Shown here in pieces: positions 42,877-51,598 of a DNA stretch of 64,000 nt. Every line of letters begins with the position of its first letter. Positions within the stretch are counted from its first letter, which is position 1. The DNA is taken from contig NZ_CP135435.1 in the NCBI RefSeq assembly GCF_032341175.1, positions 186,001-250,000 of the forward strand, given 5' to 3'. This DNA is from Bacillus sp. DTU_2020_1000418_1_SI_GHA_SEK_038 (GTDB taxonomy: Bacteria > Bacillota > Bacilli > Bacillales > Cytobacillaceae). The notes beneath the pieces were generated by a model that was given only the letters and a program-made list of their open reading frames with translations, was not told where the DNA came from and ran no database searches. Position numbers and translations under genes: made by a program.

Positions 42877-43072
42877 ATGACTATTAGATGGGATGAAATA
42901 ACCTATGATAATTTAACTAATATAGAAAAGGCGTTGGAAATTTTTGACCAAGCATAATTTATTAGAGTTATTTTATAAAGAAAAATATTGGTTAGTAAAT
43001 GGAGTAGATAACAAGATTCTTAGGAATTGCTTAGAAAAGATGGGTGTGGAAAAAGTACCATTATTCAACTAA
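42877..43072 (+). pseudogene. Short frameshifted gene
   Basis: An ATG after AAGGCGG opens a frame of 26 residues (MTIRWDEITYDNLTNIEKAL...) that stops, while another frame continues LLELFYKEKYWLVNGVDNKILRNCLEKMG. Together they would make a protein of about 60 residues. One base change near 42950 explains the break. Family unknown. Confidence 0.45.
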
Positions 43073-43099
43073 ACAAGCCAATAGAAGCTAATCCTTATT

Positions 43100-43150
43100 T
43101 CATAATCGGGCGCAATTCTTGAATTGGAATTGTGCCTTTTTCAATGCAAT
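43100..43150. repeat. Intergenic hairpin repeat (GGGCGC...ATTCTTGAA type)
   Basis: CGGGCGCAATTCTTGAATTGGAATTGTGCCTTTTT folds into a stem with a T-run. Relatives are at about 39240, 44337-44380, 44522 and 45066-45140, each between genes. They look like terminator-carrying dispersed repeats. Confidence 0.5.
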
Positions 43151-43321
43151 GGACTCTACTAATCTTTATTGGAATTTAATACTACATACTTCGAACTAAG
43201 TATCTACTGTAATAAAATTAATTTTGTAATATGCTATTACAAGTAGGTTAACAATGTTAATTTATGTTTTATTCAAAGCTCTCTAGAATGTTCAGTAAAA
43301 AATACTATAAAGAGTCCTAAA

Positions 43322-44278
43322 ATGAAAAAGAAAATAAACTATTTAATCTTACTTCTAACTGCCATCTTTATAGTTGGTTGTTCTAACGTAGAAGATGCAT
43401 CCGTTACAGATAAAGAAACAGATTCACAAGATGTAACCACAGTTGAAACAAATTCAAATAATAGCGCAAAAGAAGAGACGATCACAACGGTTGTAGATGA
43501 ACCAGTAGTGGAAGAAACGCCAACCGAACAAAATAATGACCTGTTCTCGGGATACAAACTTATTGAAGTTGATGGTGGTGATTTGTCTGGACATCGTGAA
43601 CCTAACGTCGTTGTTGACATTGGTTATGGGGACCGAAAGTATTGGGCCTTCACGAATGAATTTGGGCAACTAGTCCGTGTCATTGCTGACGAAATCATTC
43701 TACAAGATGACCGTACCGAACCTGTAACATCGTCTGGCAGATACTACTCTGATGAAGCAAAAGTTCCTGGTGTCGAAAGAGCAGATTTAGATGAAGGACA
43801 TATCATTGCGGATTCTCTCGGAGGGGTATCGAATGCTTATAATATTACTCCACAAAATAGTACGCTCAACCGACATGGTGATCAAGCATATATGGAGGAT
43901 GCCATTCGTAAAGCTGGCGGGGTTACTAATTTTGAAGCTATTATCACATATCCTAATACGGAAACACAGATTCCTTCTCATTATAAGTACACTTACACTT
44001 TAAAAGGGAATAAGATTGTGGATGAGTTTGATAACGGCAACCCTGATGAAATAAATAAATCTCTAGGCTTAACAGAAAGTAAATCAACTAAATCAAGTTC
44101 TAATAAGTCCAATGCTTCGAATGGTGCTGAAGATATTTCTAGCGTTGATACAGATGGAAATGGTCAAGTAACAATTAAAGAAGCAAAAGCAGCGGGTTAC
44201 AGTATGCCTATCACCTCGGACCATTGGCTCTATAAATTTATGGATGATCGTGATGGAGACGGTACCGTTGGTGAATAA
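43322..44278 (+). CDS. Lipoprotein DNA/RNA non-specific endonuclease with Ca-binding tail
   Basis: A 318-residue protein. The signal peptide ends in a lipobox (FIVGCSNV, Cys near residue 20). A Thr/Glu-rich linker follows. The nuclease domain (about 75-225) has ADLDEGHIIADSLGG, the D-x-GH-type catalytic motif of the NucA/EndA family, and NITPQNSTLNRHGDQAYMED. The C-terminus has an EF-hand or Excalibur-like motif (DTDGNGQVTIKEAKAAGY... DRDGDGTVGE). It should be an anchored extracellular nuclease, for nutrient use or DNA uptake. Located alone. Confidence 0.8.
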   Translation: MKKKINYLILLLTAIFIVGCSNVEDASVTDKETDSQDVTTVETNSNNSAKEETITTVVDEPVVEETPTEQNNDLFSGYKLIEVDGGDLSGHREPNVVVDIGYGDRKYWAFTNEFGQLVRVIADEIILQDDRTEPVTSSGRYYSDEAKVPGVERADLDEGHIIADSLGGVSNAYNITPQNSTLNRHGDQAYMEDAIRKAGGVTNFEAIITYPNTETQIPSHYKYTYTLKGNKIVDEFDNGNPDEINKSLGLTESKSTKSSSNKSNASNGAEDISSVDTDGNGQVTIKEAKAAGYSMPITSDHWLYKFMDDRDGDGTVGE

Positions 44279-44336
44279 ACACCTAGAACTCAAGGCAAAT
44301 TAAATGAATGAATAAACGGGTGACTTTACAGAAACA

Positions 44337-44400
44337 ATCGGGCGCGATTCTTCAATAAAGAAGATCGCTTTTTTCCGTTTTAGGGCCATTAAATGGAGAA
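44337..44400. repeat. Intergenic hairpin repeat
   Basis: TCGGGCGCGATTCTTC and GAAGATCGCTTTTTTCCG form the same stem-and-T-run structure as the copy at 43100, followed by GGGCCATTAAATGG. It probably also ends the nuclease gene message. The rest of the 44279-44646 gap has further partial copies. Confidence 0.55.
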
Positions 44401-44646
44401 AGAATCTCAAGAAAAATTGAATACTTATTTAATGATAGTATGTTTGTTTGTAAAAGATTGCTTAAATTAACGGGGCAGTTTAAATTAGCTCCACGTCAAG
44501 AATATCTTCTTATTCAAGTAACAGGGTGCGATTCAGATATAGGAATAATAGAAAAGATAAAATGAACTCCTTTTTTGTTGAGGCAGCCATATATGGAAAA
44601 AAAGCCCTGTGGTTTTAATTCCACAAGGAGCTTGGAGCTATTTATA

Positions 44647-44931
44647 TCAGTATAAAGTAGGGATTGGATAGCAGGCAGCCGTTTCAATGAATCTTTCATC
44701 AAAGCCATAGAACGTCCAGAATGTACCGTTCCACCTATATCCTGCAACTTCACCATATTGAAGATACGTTGGGTAAAACCAGAATCCCTCCCCATTCACT
44801 AACCAAACATAAGTGTAATTATTTAAACAATCGACTAAATAGTGTGAAGGAAACGGTTTTGGTGGAACGTATGCGGGTGGAGGGGATTGAGGTTGTTGTC
44901 TCATTGTACCTTGAGGTGGAAAGAATGCCAT
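44647..44931 (-). CDS. Small Pro/aromatic-rich protein
   Basis: A 94-residue protein. The N-terminus is Pro/Gln-rich (PPQGTMRQQPQSPPPAYVPPKP). The rest is rich in Tyr, Trp and Phe (YTYVWLVNGEGFWFYPTYLQYGEVAGYRWNGTFWTFYGFDERFIETAACYPIPTLY). Such composition is common in small spore-coat and envelope proteins of Bacillus, which is a guess here. No family named. Confidence 0.55.
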   Translation of the reverse strand: MAFFPPQGTMRQQPQSPPPAYVPPKPFPSHYLVDCLNNYTYVWLVNGEGFWFYPTYLQYGEVAGYRWNGTFWTFYGFDERFIETAACYPIPTLY

Positions 44932-45065
44932 CTATTTTCACTCCTTTATTAGATAATTACCCAACATAATATGCTGAAAAATATTGAAGAGTTAAAAATT
45001 AGGGCAAAAATCAAGGTGAGTTAGGATAAAAAATATCCAGCTTGTGAAGAATTATTCTTAAGCTA

Positions 45066-45145
45066 CGGGTGCTATTCTTCAATAAAGGATTTATTCAACA
45101 AATGGGGCGCTTTTCTGTAAATTACAGAAAAGCGCTTGATAATGG
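45066..45145. repeat. Intergenic hairpin repeat, two stems
   Basis: ACGGGTGCTATTCTTCAATAAAGG followed by GGGGCGCTTTTCTGTAAATTACAGAAAAGCGC; the second is a perfect GCGCTTTTCTGTAA/TTACAGAAAAGCGC stem. Same family as 43100. Confidence 0.5.
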
Positions 45146-45194
45146 AATTAAATATTTTGTTCAACTACTAGTGTCTTTTTACAGAGTGGCATAA

Positions 45195-45818
45195 TTATTT
45201 ACTATTTTTTAATCTCTCTTTCATCACTTCTGCCAATTGTTGAGAATTTAAATTGTCTTCTTCTTGTAATTTTTCAACGATGTTATGATAATCCTCTTTA
45301 TTTCGATTCTGACTTAATTTATAAGCAGCTTGAACTTCTTGCACTTTTATTTTAAAACCGACAATCCCTTTTAGTTGACTTTCTAATAGCTGAGGCGATA
45401 ACTTAACCCATAATACTGGGTTTTCACGTTGTTTTTCATACTTCTCTAGTAACTTTGTAAGATCTAGTTTCAATTCCTCTTCACCTAATATACTTGCTTG
45501 GCCATATACATGTACTGCTTGGTAATTCCATGTAGGTACATTTTCATGTTCGTACCATGAAGAAGAAATATAACCATGTGGTCCTTGAAATATGACTAGA
45601 ACCTCTTCACATGTTTCAAATGTTCTCCATTGAGGATTCCCATATGCCATATGTCCAGTTAAATAATATTCCTCTCCATGTTTATGAAGCCCTAATGGAA
45701 GGTGGGAAGCAATGGGTTTCCCTTTTTTTGTTGTGACCAATGTTGCAAATGAGTTTCCCTCAATAAATTCTATAATTTCACTGATATTTGTGACTTGAAA
45801 GTATTTTGGAATATACAT
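45195..45818 (-). CDS. paiB: PaiB-family FMN-binding protein
   Basis: A 207-residue protein with the PaiB pattern: MYIPKYFQ at the start, SFATLVTTKKGKPIASHLPL, YYLTGHMAYGNPQW, VIFQGPHGYISSSWYEHENVPTWNYQAVHVYG, and GIVGFKIKV. PaiB proteins are FMN-binding split-barrel proteins linked in B. subtilis to negative control of sporulation and degradative enzymes. The gene is divergent from a fragment of a MocR-type regulator, its usual neighbour. Confidence 0.85.
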   Translation of the reverse strand: MYIPKYFQVTNISEIIEFIEGNSFATLVTTKKGKPIASHLPLGLHKHGEEYYLTGHMAYGNPQWRTFETCEEVLVIFQGPHGYISSSWYEHENVPTWNYQAVHVYGQASILGEEELKLDLTKLLEKYEKQRENPVLWVKLSPQLLESQLKGIVGFKIKVQEVQAAYKLSQNRNKEDYHNIVEKLQEEDNLNSQQLAEVMKERLKNSK

Positions 45819-45886
45819 AATAGCCTTCTCCTTTTTATCACTATTTTTGATGGGTATGGATATTCATTATTGTTTATAAGCGAAAA

Positions 45887-46165
45887 ATGGAGTGCATCGT
45901 TTCAGAATTAAAAAAGCAATTCAAACAACATATTTCCATAATTGGAGAGCAGTCTGGTTTGTACCTATTAGTTAAGATACATCAAAAACGTTCAGAAGGC
46001 AGGTTAATTGAGCGTGCAGCCTTTAATGGTGTGAAAGTATACCCTACTTCGATCTACTTCATTAATAACCATTCTGATGAACCCATTATAAAACTTGGTT
46101 TTAGTAATCTTACTTGTAAAGAAATTCAATTAGGCGTGAAGCTTTTAAAAAAGGCTTGGTTATAA
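45887..46165 (+). pseudogene. C-terminal remnant of a MocR/GabR-type aminotransferase regulator
   Basis: The 92-residue frame matches only the last part of the aminotransferase-like domain: SIIGEQSGLYLLVKIHQKRSEGRLIERAAFNGVKVYPTS, IIKLGFSNLTCKEIQLGVKLLKKAWL. The winged helix and the PLP lysine are absent. It is a truncated relic next to paiB. Confidence 0.7.
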
Positions 46166-46168
46166 AAA

Positions 46169-46206
46169 AAGCCAAAAACCAAGAGAGAGCTCTTGGTTTT
46201 TTGGCT
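46169..46206 (-). terminator. Terminator of the ars operon
   Basis: AAGCCAAAAACCAAGAG pairs with CTCTTGGTTTTTTGGCT; on the minus strand seven T's follow. It stops the arsRBC message. Confidence 0.85.
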
Positions 46207-46207
46207 A

Positions 46208-46627
46208 TTACTTACCCGTTTCAGCAAAACGTTTGATTCTCTCGCCCACTTCATCACGAACACGTTGGAAGAAAGCCCATTTTTCTTCTTCTGTTCCTTC
46301 AGCTTTTGCTGGGTCATCAAAGCCCCAGTGTTCACGTTTAACATGAGGTGGTGTCATAGGACATTTATCAGCAGCATCTCCGCATAATGTTACAACTAAG
46401 TCAGCATTATTTAAGATTTTAGGATTAATAATATCTGAAGATTGATTAGAAATATCCACTCCTGCTTCTTTCATTGCCTTTACAGCATTTGGATTTAGAC
46501 CATGTGCTTCAATCCCAGCACTGTACACATTCCACTCATTACCTAGATAGTTCTTTGCCCATCCTTCTGCCATTTGGCTTCTGCAAGAATTTCCTGTACA
46601 TAAGAAGTAAATTGTTTTTTTAGGCAT
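46208..46627 (-). CDS. arsC: Thioredoxin-coupled arsenate reductase
   Basis: A 139-residue low-molecular-weight phosphatase-type ArsC. The P-loop is CTGNSCRS with Cys10, and the redox pair is Cys82/Cys89 ([13 protein letters not shown]), exactly as in the staphylococcal and B. subtilis enzymes. It reduces arsenate to arsenite for ArsB. Last gene of arsR-arsB-arsC. Confidence 0.95.
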   Translation of the reverse strand: MPKKTIYFLCTGNSCRSQMAEGWAKNYLGNEWNVYSAGIEAHGLNPNAVKAMKEAGVDISNQSSDIINPKILNNADLVVTLCGDAADKCPMTPPHVKREHWGFDDPAKAEGTEEEKWAFFQRVRDEVGERIKRFAETGK

Positions 46628-46648
46628 ACTGTATTTCTCCTTTTATAA

Positions 46649-47947
46649 TTAGTGAATGATTAACAGCCATATATATAAGCCAACTAATGTAATAAATAGG
46701 GTTGGGATGGTTAAAACAATACCTGTTTTAAAGTAAGTACCCCATGAAATCTTAACCCCTTTTTGAGATAAGACATGCAGCCATAATAAGGTGGCCAGAG
46801 AACCAATTGGCGTGATTTTCGGACCTAAATCTGATCCAATCACATTTGCATATATAAGCGCTTCTCGTATGACACCACTTGTATTTGTATCTGCAATAGC
46901 TAATGCATCAATCATGACGGTAGGCATGTTATTCATAATCGATGAAAGAATAGCTGCTATGAATCCCATTCCAACAGTAGCTGCAAACAGACCTTGATCG
47001 GCAGTCACTTGAATAAGATCAGATAAAATATTCGTTAAGCCTACATTTCTTAATCCGTAAACGACAACATACATGCCAATAGAGAAAAAGACGATGGCCC
47101 AAGGCGCACCCTTAATAACGGTGCGAGTGTTAACAGCATGGCTTCTTCTAGCCATGAAAAGGAAAAAGATAGCTGCAATACTAGCGATTATTGAGACAGG
47201 AATGCCTGTAAATTCACTTGCAAAATACCCTACGAGCAGTATCGCTAAAACACCCCAAGATAATCGAAACATTTTCATGTCACGAATAGCTTCTACAGGC
47301 TTCTTTAATTGGGCTATATCATAATTTTTCGGTATGCTTTTCCGAAAGTATAAATATAAAACAAAAATACTTGCAGCTAAAGAAAAGAAGTTGGGGATAA
47401 TCATCCTCGAAGCAAATTCTGCGAATCCAATACCAAAGAAGTCTGCAGACACAATATTAACTAAGTTACTTACGACTAGAGGAAGAGATGTTGTGTCCGC
47501 AATAAATCCACTTGCGATGATGAATGGAAAAACCATTTTTTCATTAAACTTAAGATTTCGAACCATTGCCAATACGATAGGAGTCAAAATAAGCGCGGCA
47601 CCATCATTCGCAAAAAACGCTGCTACTAAAGCTCCAAGTACGGACACATAAATAAACATTAGAATACCATTTCCTTTTGCAGCCCTAGCCATATGAAGAG
47701 CGGACCACTCAAAGAAACCAATTTCATCTAATATAAGAGAAATAATGATGATTGCGACAAATGCCAATGTCGCATTCCAAACGATGGAGGTTACATCGAT
47801 TACATCTTTAAAATCAACCACTCCAACAATTAATGCCAGGATAGCGCCACCACACGCTGACCAGCCGATTGATAAACCTTTAGGCTGCCATATGACTAAA
47901 ATAAGTGTTATTAAGAAAATCACTGATGCTAATATAACTGATGTCAA
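46649..47947 (-). CDS. arsB: Arsenite efflux pump ArsB
   Basis: A 432-residue protein with about 11-12 hydrophobic segments and the ArsB/NhaD-type signatures [19 protein letters not shown] and [13 protein letters not shown], ending with a [20 protein letters not shown] loop typical of ArsB. It exports arsenite using the proton gradient. Located between arsR (14 bp upstream) and arsC. Confidence 0.93.
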   Translation of the reverse strand: MTSVILASVIFLITLILVIWQPKGLSIGWSACGGAILALIVGVVDFKDVIDVTSIVWNATLAFVAIIIISLILDEIGFFEWSALHMARAAKGNGILMFIYVSVLGALVAAFFANDGAALILTPIVLAMVRNLKFNEKMVFPFIIASGFIADTTSLPLVVSNLVNIVSADFFGIGFAEFASRMIIPNFFSLAASIFVLYLYFRKSIPKNYDIAQLKKPVEAIRDMKMFRLSWGVLAILLVGYFASEFTGIPVSIIASIAAIFFLFMARRSHAVNTRTVIKGAPWAIVFFSIGMYVVVYGLRNVGLTNILSDLIQVTADQGLFAATVGMGFIAAILSSIMNNMPTVMIDALAIADTNTSGVIREALIYANVIGSDLGPKITPIGSLATLLWLHVLSQKGVKISWGTYFKTGIVLTIPTLFITLVGLYIWLLIIH

Positions 47948-47961
47948 AACTTAACCTCCTA

Positions 47962-48306
47962 TTACTCACACGAAATGCGTAATCCCTGTTCTTCTAGTTC
48001 TTGTAATTTAAAATCCTGACTTGGAAGATGCTCGAGCATTTTTTTAATCAATGGATAATACTCGCTATCTTTATTTAAAGAATAAATATTCCACTGACCG
48101 CGTCTTGTTTCTCCAACGATTCCAGCATCTTTCAGCTTACGAACGTGTTGACTAATAGAAGGCTGACTTGCCTTAAATATTTCAACAAACTCACAAACAC
48201 AACAATCGTGAGAGTCTAAAATTTTTATCATTGTTAGGCGTGTTTTATCACCCAACAATTTTAAGACAGTTGCAGCTTTTTCTATTTCAATCGTTGATAC
48301 TTGCAT
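47962..48306 (-). CDS. arsR: ArsR-family arsenic repressor
   Basis: 114 residues from the ATG at 48306, which has AGGAGGTG at 5 bp; the frame opens 7 codons earlier. The winged helix has DSHDCCVCEFVEIFKASQPSISQHVRKLKDAG. The Cys cluster C-C-V-C at the start of the recognition helix is the arsenite site of classical ArsR. It represses its own operon. Confidence 0.93.
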   Translation of the reverse strand: MQVSTIEIEKAATVLKLLGDKTRLTMIKILDSHDCCVCEFVEIFKASQPSISQHVRKLKDAGIVGETRRGQWNIYSLNKDSEYYPLIKKMLEHLPSQDFKLQELEEQGLRISCE

Positions 48307-48332
48307 GAAAGCACCTCCTAATTTCATCCGTG

Positions 48333-48362
48333 TATCAATATATAATAATTTGCTTATATAAT
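48333..48362 (-). promoter_or_regulatory. ArsR operator candidate before arsR
   Basis: A 30-bp AT-rich block beginning TATCAATATATAATAATTT and containing an imperfect dyad lies 26 bp upstream of arsR. A copy with one mismatch is at 48821-48850, before a second gene, so both are probably ArsR targets. Confidence 0.65.
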
Positions 48363-48378
48363 CAATAAGAAATTATTT

Positions 48379-48541
48379 TTAGTTTTTAAATTTATTCATT
48401 AACTTATTCATATATTGAGATAGGAAAGAGGGACCTTTCTCATTTCTTCTTAAAAGGTATATTGAAATAACCAGAACAACAGCAACAAAAATTAAGCAGG
48501 GTATGATTTTTATAAATATTTTTAACTTACTCTCTAAAAAG
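48379..48541 (-). other. Open frame for a single membrane segment, possibly the tail of the XRE gene
   Basis: Directly after the XRE gene stop, another frame reads SFLESKLKIFIKIIPCLIFVAVVLVISIYLLRRNEKG and ends at 48379. It has no good start codon. It probably is the original C-terminus of the XRE protein displaced by a frameshift, giving a membrane-anchored regulator in relatives. An ordinary non-coding gap is the alternative. Confidence 0.4.
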
Positions 48542-48802
48542 CTACAAAGTTGTGTTACATGTCTCTAATTCTTGATCACACCCAATACTTTTCTTTAGTT
48601 CAAATGGATTAACATAAAATGAAGTACCAATTTTCTCAATAAAATGGTCTGTAGGATGCATTTTACTAAGTTCAAGATTAATAATTGTATTTTCAGTAGT
48701 TTCGGTTGCTTTGGCTAATTGCGATTGTGTAATTCCTAACCTTTCACGAATTTTTCGAAGCCCCAATCCATAATTTAAACAAGGTTCATTCAACACCCGC
48801 AT
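48542..48802 (-). CDS. Small XRE regulator in the ars regulon
   Basis: The frame opens at 48826, but GGGAGG lies at about 48806-48811, so the ATG at 48802 or the GTG at 48796 is the start. The helix-turn-helix is LGLRKIRERLGITQSQLAKATETTENTIINLELSKMHPTDHFIEKI. A copy of the arsR operator lies just upstream at 48821-48850, which suggests ArsR control. The C-terminus may be cut short by a frameshift. Confidence 0.65.
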   Translation of the reverse strand: MRVLNEPCLNYGLGLRKIRERLGITQSQLAKATETTENTIINLELSKMHPTDHFIEKIGTSFYVNPFELKKSIGCDQELETCNTTL

Positions 48803-48820
48803 AACCTCCCTTAATAGATA

Positions 48821-48850
48821 TATCAATATATAATAATTTACTTATATAAT
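48821..48850 (-). promoter_or_regulatory. Second ArsR operator candidate
   Basis: 29 of 30 bp identical to the block before arsR (48333-48362), located about 20 bp before the XRE gene start. Confidence 0.6.
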
Positions 48851-48949
48851 AAATTGCTTATTTGGTCGGTTCAAGTGTTTCATGTGAATTTTTTGTAAAT
48901 ATTTTTATAACTAGCCAATTGTGTATAGTTTTATCCTCTAATGTGAGTA

Positions 48950-48982
48950 AAAAAAACAAACCCTGTACTTAGGGCACAGGGT
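48950..48982 (-). terminator. Terminator of the permease operon
   Basis: AACCCTGT/ACAGGGT stem; on the minus strand it is followed by TTTGTTTTTTTT. It lies about 50 bp beyond the small Cys-Cys protein gene. Confidence 0.75.
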
Positions 48983-49032
48983 AATGGGATAATATACAAT
49001 ATTTATTTTAACTAGAAACAATCTACCTCTTC

Positions 49033-49161
49033 TTATTTATTTTTTTTGACTTCTTCAATTTCTTCAATTTTCACAGCGCAACAAGAGCTACCTTCTTCTT
49101 TGACTTCTTCTATCTTTACATTACAGCAAGACTTATCTTTGCTCTTTTTAAACCATACCAT
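49033..49161 (-). CDS. 42-residue protein with two Cys-Cys motifs
   Basis: An ATG at 49161 behind AGGAGGTGAGGATA opens a frame MVWFKKSKDKSCCNVKIEEV... with two near-identical halves, SCCNVKIEEVKEEG and SCCAVKIEEIEEV. Two CC pairs in a short acidic chain suggest soft-metal or arsenic binding. It follows the permease gene by 14 bp and shares its operon. Too short for standard gene finding, but the ribosome site and internal repeat support it. Confidence 0.7.
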   Translation of the reverse strand: MVWFKKSKDKSCCNVKIEEVKEEGSSCCAVKIEEIEEVKKNK

Positions 49162-49175
49162 TATCCTCACCTCCT

Positions 49176-50042
49176 TTAAATTAAGTAAAAGAGAAATCCT
49201 GATATAGAAGCCATAAGAACAACAGACACAACAAATGCCGAAACAAGACGTTTTTGAAAGATTGAATTTAACAGTGCTACTTCTGGCAAGCTAGCGCCAG
49301 TTGAACCAATCATTAATGCCATAACTGGCGGGAAGGCCATTCCTTTTGCAATAAGTATTTGAGATAAGGGAATCATCGTTGATATTCGTATATACAGTGG
49401 AATTCCAATGATTGCAGCAACCGGAACTAACCACCACATATCGGCTCCGAGATAAGTAGTAATCCATTCTGTCGGAACTGCTCCATGTATGACTGATCCG
49501 ATCCCAGCCCCTAATAAAAGATAGGGATAAACATTTTTCATGAGGCTCAAAGTCTCTCTTAATGCACCCCTGAAACTGAACTTAACACTCTTCTCGTTAA
49601 AACCCGTCATGGTTACTTTTTTAACAGCTGTTTCAAAACCAAGTTTTTCTAATGTTAAACCGATAAAGATGGATAAGGCTGAAGTAACGAGAGTATAAAT
49701 AATTGCAACCTTAACCCCTAGTAGAGTTGCCATAAGCGTGATGATCGTTGGGTCTAAAACAGGGGAGGCAAATAAAAATACCATCACTACGCCAAAACGA
49801 ACCTTCTTATTCAACAAGTTCACTATTACTGGAATAGTAGAGCAAGAACAAAAAGGAGTGATAAACGCGAATGAAATGGCTGCGGAAACTCCGATAAACG
49901 TGTTTTTTCCTGATAAATATTTGTTAAGTTTTTCGTAAGGGATTACCCCCTGAAGTAGACTAACTAGAAAAGAAATTGCTACAAAAAGGATTGTTAGTTC
50001 CAATGCAATCGATATAAAATCTTGAATGATTTTTTCAACCAT
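49176..50042 (-). CDS. Permease of the ArsP/SO_0444 type
   Basis: 288 residues from the ATG at 50042 (AAAGGAG at 8 bp); the longer frame from 50075 runs through an operator. It has about eight membrane segments, and the hallmark TPFCSCSTIPV near residue 62, PVLDPTIITLM and the second-half GSTGASLPEVALL. This family exports metals or organoarsenicals using a Cys pair. A MarR-family gene with Cys pairs lies upstream and a Cys-Cys peptide downstream, so the three make a metal- or arsenic-responsive efflux unit. The actual substrate is open. Confidence 0.85.
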   Translation of the reverse strand: MVEKIIQDFISIALELTILFVAISFLVSLLQGVIPYEKLNKYLSGKNTFIGVSAAISFAFITPFCSCSTIPVIVNLLNKKVRFGVVMVFLFASPVLDPTIITLMATLLGVKVAIIYTLVTSALSIFIGLTLEKLGFETAVKKVTMTGFNEKSVKFSFRGALRETLSLMKNVYPYLLLGAGIGSVIHGAVPTEWITTYLGADMWWLVPVAAIIGIPLYIRISTMIPLSQILIAKGMAFPPVMALMIGSTGASLPEVALLNSIFQKRLVSAFVVSVVLMASISGFLFYLI

Positions 50043-50062
50043 CTTAAAAACTCCTTTATTAT

Positions 50063-50075
50063 TTGCATTTTGCAA
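50063..50075. promoter_or_regulatory. MarR operator candidate before the permease
   Basis: The palindrome TTGCATTTTGCAA lies 20 bp before the permease start. A related dyad, CTTGCAATTTACAAG, is at 50165-50179 and another, TTGCAAAATGCAA, at 50682-50694. Confidence 0.65.
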
Positions 50076-50164
50076 GTATTTGTTATGTTTTTAGAACAAA
50101 AAACCTAACACTCTGATTTTCTATATCGATCTATAAAAAATTGTAAGATTATGCATGTTATTTA

Positions 50165-50179
50165 CTTGCAATTTACAAG
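50165..50179. promoter_or_regulatory. MarR operator candidate, second copy
   Basis: CTTGCAATTTACAAG, a 15-bp dyad between the MarR gene end and the permease promoter. Confidence 0.6.
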
Positions 50180-50195
50180 TATTGATGAGAGGGAA

Positions 50196-50654
50196 TTACC
50201 CCCAAAAAGGCTTGCAACACATGCTGGATTTTGCCATTGCATCATTTAACAACTTTATCGAACGAATAACAGTTTCTTTTTCAAATTCATTCATATGAGA
50301 AAATACTTCATTTAAATACTCATTCACTTTTTGATCGATTGTTGTTGCAACATATTTACCCTCTGTTGTTAATGAAAGAATGCTAATTCGTTTATCATTT
50401 ATATCCGGTGTTTTTTTCACTAATTTCATTTTCACTAATGATTGCACCTGGCGGCTAAAAGTTGTGATGTCTGTGCCCAATGTATCTGCTATTTGTTGCA
50501 TCGATGGTTCGTGTTGATTGTCAATCTCATAAAGAATATGACTTTGAATGAGCGAAATATCAAAACCACCAGCACTGCAGCAATTTTTGTTCAAATGACC
50601 AAAGCGTCGGGTTATAACCTGGAATAAACTTCGAGTATTTTCCATTTTCTTCAC
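50196..50654 (-). CDS. MarR-family regulator with Cys pairs
   Basis: A 152-residue MarR protein. The winged helix is MQQIADTLGTDITTFSRQVQSLVKMKLVKKTPDINDKRISILSLT. Unusual CC pairs occur near both ends (LNKNCCSAGG and KSSMCCKPFWG), suggesting metal or redox sensing. Three palindromes of one type lie around it: before its own start (50682-50694) and before the permease gene. It probably represses both. Confidence 0.82.
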   Translation of the reverse strand: MKKMENTRSLFQVITRRFGHLNKNCCSAGGFDISLIQSHILYEIDNQHEPSMQQIADTLGTDITTFSRQVQSLVKMKLVKKTPDINDKRISILSLTTEGKYVATTIDQKVNEYLNEVFSHMNEFEKETVIRSIKLLNDAMAKSSMCCKPFWG

Positions 50655-50681
50655 TCCTTATATTTAATTATATAAATTAAT

Positions 50682-50694
50682 TTGCAAAATGCAA
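50682..50694. promoter_or_regulatory. MarR operator candidate before the marR-like gene
   Basis: TTGCAAAATGCAA, a perfect 13-bp palindrome 28 bp upstream of the regulator start, consistent with autoregulation. Confidence 0.65.
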
Positions 50695-50781
50695 CTATTT
50701 AATAAATTAAATTTCGTAATTTAGGAAGACCTTGATAGGTGTACCATAGCAACCTCTTAGCGAAATTTTCAACTTATCCTG

Positions 50782-50901
50782 TTTGGCATTTATCCGATAC
50801 AAGCAGGATTAGGAAAGAGAGGGAAAGCATTTTTTCCACTTACTAATTTATTGGCTCGCTATGGAATCAAAACTTTGAACGAAAAGCTACATAAAAAGTA
50901 A
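50782..50901 (+). pseudogene. C-terminal gene relic
   Basis: An open stretch without a start codon reads FGIYPIQAGLGKRGKAFFPL...LNEKLHKK and stops at 50901. It looks like the last 39 residues of a lost gene. The family is not certain. Confidence 0.4.
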
Positions 50902-51004
50902 CAAAACAAAAAAGTTAAGCATTTGAATTTGGTTAATTTTTCATTTATCATTAGCTAGGAAACTAATTTTTATTTAGAGTTATTATTAATGGAGGTAATA
51001 GATT

Positions 51005-51598
51005 ATGAGTCATTCTCGGACAACTGCTTACCTAATTGATCAAGTGTTTTTAGATCGATGGTCTCCTCGATCTTTTATGGAAAAAGAAGTTTCTGATGAA
51101 GTTTTATTTAGTCTCTTTGAAGCAGCTCGTTGGGCTCCATCTGCTTTAAATATCCAGCCTTGGAGATTTATTTTAGCCAGAACACAAGACGATCGTGAAA
51201 AATTCTATTCTTTTATTTTTGAGGGAAATCTTGCTTGGTGTCGGAAAGCCCCTGTTCTCGCGTTAATAATTTCAGAGATGAATAATGAAAAAGGGCTTAA
51301 TAAGTCCCACGCCTTTGATAGTGGAGCCGCATGGGGTTTTCTTTCACTAGAAGCCACTAAAAAAGGGCTTATTACTCATCCAATGACTGGGTTTGACTTT
51401 GAAGCAGCCCGCAAGGTTCTCGATATTCCGGAAAAATATGCAATAAATGCATTAGTAGCGATTGGATACCAAGGTGAAAAGGAGGATCTTCCAGAAATAC
51501 TGCAACAAAGGGAAAATCCATCTCCAAGGCGTGAAACGAAAGACTCCCTTTTTGAAGGAAGTTTTGGTCATCAAATTAAAGAGTATGTTCATGTATAG
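51005..51598 (+). CDS. Nitroreductase-family protein
   Basis: A 197-residue protein, ATG after GGAGGTAATA. The flavin-binding N-terminus is RWSPRSFMEKEVSDEVLFSLFEAARWAPSALNIQPWRFILA, and the second half has DSGAAWGFLSLEATKKGLITHPM. Both are typical of NAD(P)H- and FMN-dependent nitroreductases of the oxidoreductase type. The substrate is unknown. Alone in its transcription unit. Confidence 0.9.
   Translation: MSHSRTTAYLIDQVFLDRWSPRSFMEKEVSDEVLFSLFEAARWAPSALNIQPWRFILARTQDDREKFYSFIFEGNLAWCRKAPVLALIISEMNNEKGLNKSHAFDSGAAWGFLSLEATKKGLITHPMTGFDFEAARKVLDIPEKYAINALVAIGYQGEKEDLPEILQQRENPSPRRETKDSLFEGSFGHQIKEYVHV

Noticed and set aside
43787..44003. Overlapping frames inside the nuclease gene
   Set aside because: All are shadows of the lipoprotein nuclease frame, which has a signal peptide and catalytic motif.
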